DNA from: Ascoidea rubescens DSM 1968
Lineage: Eukaryota; Ascomycota; Saccharomycetes; Ascoideales; Ascoideaceae
NCBI RefSeq assembly: GCF_001661345.1
Contig: NW_017962915.1
Location: forward strand, 310,001 to 374,000
Direction of reading: 5' to 3'
DNA: 64,000 nt
In this document: positions 62,205 to 64,000 of the stretch, piece by piece
Numbering within the stretch: position 1 is the first letter of the stretch
Layout of the letters: the number at the start of each line of letters is the position of its first letter
Position numbers and translations under genes: made by a program
Notes under the pieces: generated by a model
Database searches by the model: none
Told to the model about the DNA's origin: nothing
Seen by the model: only the letters and a program-made list of their open reading frames with translations

Positions 62205-62624
62205 TTTGCTATATAGAAGAGTAATATGATTTTTGATTAGACACCAACATTATCCAAAACAACAATGGATTGTTGCAATCAATCAAGAAATTACATAAAG
62301 GTGTCAAATCTAAGGTATTAGAAATTATCAAATAAAAAAAAACAATGTTATTCCTTTAAATCCTTTAATGTAATTAATAATCAGCAAAAAGCTAGAACAA
62401 AATGGCTGTTTCTTCATATGGTTGAATTTGGCTGTGAAGCACCTGACCCTAGCACCTGATTTTCCAGCTGCAGCGGCTGCCAATGAAAATGCGTAAATTT
62501 ATAATATATCGAGTGTATATTGCACTTGATTCCTGTGTCTGATACTACTGTTGATTCCAGAGACTTTGAAGAGTTGCTAGTTCCTATCACATTTTAAAAC
62601 ACGCTTACTATCAATTCTACAAAA
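62205..62624. promoter_or_regulatory. tRNA-NDUFB7 divergent spacer
   Basis: 420 bp between the two divergently transcribed genes. The NDUFB7-proximal 150 bp are less AT-rich. No further gene seen. Confidence 0.4.
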
Positions 62625-63038
62625 ATGGCTTTCACCGAATTCCCACCACTTCGTATGTTTATCAATTTTATTACCAAAATCCATTGATATTTTCGTGGAG
62701 ATGGCTCATGATCCACTAACCACTGTCTTTGTTTTAAAATCCTTTTAGTCTCTCATGAGGAAATGAAAAAGCACAAGATTCCTTTAGGATATCGTGACAG
62801 ATGTGCTGCTTTATTGGTTCCATTAAATAAATGTAGAATTGAAAACTATTACTTGCCATGGAAATGTACCCATGAACGTCATATTTATGAAGAATGTCAA
62901 TATTTTGATTTCTTAAGACGTGTTAAACAATTAGATGAGAAAAAAGCTGAACTTAGAACCGAAAGAGATATAAAAATAAATGCCGAAAGAGAAGCTGCCA
63001 GAGAAGCTAGAGAGGCTGCTGAAGATGATGATGATTGA
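62625..63038 (+). CDS. NDUFB7: NADH:ubiquinone oxidoreductase (complex I) B18/NDUFB7 subunit, two exons
   Basis: Exons 62625-62652 and 62749-63038 join in frame to 105 residues. The 96-bp intron begins GTATGT, has CACTAAC and ends TAG. The protein reads 'SHEEMKKHKIPLGYRDRCAA', then 'YYLPWKCTHERHIYEECQYF', with a perfect twin CX9C pair. NDUFB7 is an accessory subunit of respiratory complex I on the intermembrane-space side, imported by the Mia40 relay. The highly charged Arg/Ala/Glu C-terminal helix ends in four Asp. Its presence implies a complex I-containing yeast, unlike Saccharomyces. Without the first exon the ORF would start at 'MKKHKIPL' and lose the conserved 'SHEE'. Confidence 0.93.
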
Positions 63039-63570
63039 TTGTTTCAACAAATCTTTTTAGAAAGCTACACAAAAATATAAAAATTTGCAAAATTTATATT
63101 CACTTAATAAAATGAACTAAATAATACTTAGAATCAATGATATTTGACTGGGTTTTGATTTCACTAAACTCTATGAATTATTAAGTTACAAAGCTACTAA
63201 ACCATTAAATTTTATGTTTCATTCTTTTTTTCTTTCCTTATTTTTACAACAGATTATATTATTACTATTTTTCTTTATGGCTGTTTTAACTATTATTAAA
63301 TTTTATGATATTCAATTAAACTCATTTAATATTCATGCTTAAATACAACCACAAAACTAGGTCAAAAACCATTATAAATAGGATATTGACTTTTTTTGGA
63401 GGTTTTTGGTTGTTTTCTTAATAAACTTTAAATAACTAAATTAATATTAAACGTAGTAAAAAAGATATGAATTTTCAAATTATATTAAAAGAAATAAACC
63501 GTTGATTATTAATATATTTAAAAGTATAAATAATTAAAATAAAATAATCTATGTTGAAAATTTAATAAAA
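63039..63570. other. Convergent NDUFB7-RPT2 intergenic stretch
   Basis: About 530 AT-rich bases containing both 3' ends. No gene or structured RNA recognised. Confidence 0.5.
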
Positions 63571-64000
63571 CTAAAGATAGAGGCCTTCAAGATTTTCTTC
63601 CACTTTATTTTTAAGAACTCTTTCTTTAGCTTTAGTAAAATCATCCATTGTCACTTGCATTCTTCTTTCTCTTAAGGCTAATAATCCGGCTTCAGTACAC
63701 ATGGCTTTAATGTCGGCACCACTTAAGTCATCTTTACTAGTCACTAAATCATCTAATTTAACATCCTCAGCTAGATTCATTTTATTTGTATGAATTCCTA
63801 AAATTTTTTTCTTTGTCGATGGATCAGGGTTTTCAAATAAAATTTTACGATCAATTCTACCAGGTCTAATCAAAGCAGGATCCAAGCTTTCAATTTTATT
63901 TGTAGCCATTATAACTTTAACATCACCTCTATCATCAAACCCATCTAATTGATTTAATAATTCCAACATAGTTCTTTGGACTTCTCTTTCACCACCTGAA
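63571..64000 (-). CDS. RPT2: 26S proteasome ATPase subunit Rpt2, C-terminal part (5' end outside the window)
   Basis: The frame is open to the window's right end. Visible: '[20 protein letters not shown]' (end of Walker B/SRH region), '[20 protein letters not shown]' with the arginine fingers, the helical lid, and the C-terminus '[11 protein letters not shown]'. The last three residues LYL form the HbYX tail that docks in the 20S alpha ring; 'EENLEGLYL' is specific to Rpt2. It unfolds ubiquitinated substrates in the 19S base. Confidence 0.95.
   Translation of the reverse strand, partial: SGGEREVQRTMLELLNQLDGFDDRGDVKVIMATNKIESLDPALIRPGRIDRKILFENPDPSTKKKILGIHTNKMNLAEDVKLDDLVTSKDDLSGADIKAMCTEAGLLALRERRMQVTMDDFTKAKERVLKNKVEENLEGLYL

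Noticed and set aside
1-64000. Reassignment of CUG to serine
   Set aside because: In-frame CTG codons are very rare and none that I found lies at an invariant Leu or Ser position, so the window cannot decide it.
1-64000. Transposons, LTR elements, CRISPR arrays, horizontal-transfer islands
   Set aside because: No reverse transcriptase, integrase or transposase motifs, no long terminal repeats and no spaced direct repeats were seen; gene content is ordinary yeast apart from the items reported.

Overview
The window is nuclear DNA of a budding yeast (Saccharomycotina). It is AT-rich and densely packed with mostly intronless genes whose closest recognisable relatives are yeast proteins (Tul1, Psg1, Big1, Dpi35, Cyc2, Sen15). 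It is not a Saccharomyces-type yeast. It carries a complex I subunit (NDUFB7), a velvet-domain regulator and a Mug70-like CBS/PB1 protein. Three protein genes and one tRNA are spliced; the protein-gene introns start with GTATGT or GTGAGT and use TACTAAC-like branch points. CTG codons are too rare at conserved positions for me to say whether CUG is read as Ser or Leu. No transposon, LTR, rRNA or CRISPR was seen.

Layout, 1-27 kb: partial CDC40 (spliceosome); MDM35 in four exons on the minus strand; mitochondrial SHM1; GGA adaptor with two introns; ESC2/RAD60; a short Pex30-like peroxin; CIA1; a divergent pair of F-box/leucine-rich-repeat paralogues; BIG1 and PEP12 head to head; mitochondrial MSM1; a Mug70-like CBS/PB1 membrane protein; LYS9 with a perfect Gcn4 site; DPI35 and SEN15 head to head.

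Layout, 27-43.6 kb: a large Asn-rich Zn2Cys6 regulator and CDC24, separated by a 2.2 kb divergent intergenic region with a GC-rich core; CYC2 and SRP14 head to head; an Asn-rich protein ending in a FAR1/WRKY-GCM1-like C-C-HxH motif; ERG25 with two perfect AR1 (Upc2-type) sites; PSG1.

Layout, 43.6-64 kb: a 5.1 kb stretch with no gene I can support, then a VelB-type velvet gene, then another 2.2 kb without genes. After that come two tandem GLK1-type glucokinases, YHC1 (U1-C) with a long Asn-rich tail, a small hypothetical ORF, TUL1 with a 20-bp-phased repeat in its promoter, an intron-bearing tRNA-Leu(CAA), spliced NDUFB7 and the 3' end of RPT2.

The most unusual item is the velvet gene in its very long non-coding surroundings, since this family is generally regarded as missing from the well-studied yeasts. 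Several genes share themes. MDM35 and NDUFB7 are both twin CX9C proteins of the intermembrane space and both are spliced. CDC40 and YHC1 are spliceosome parts. PSG1, TUL1, GGA and PEP12 work in Golgi/endosome traffic and quality control. BIG1 acts in wall synthesis and CDC24 in polarity.
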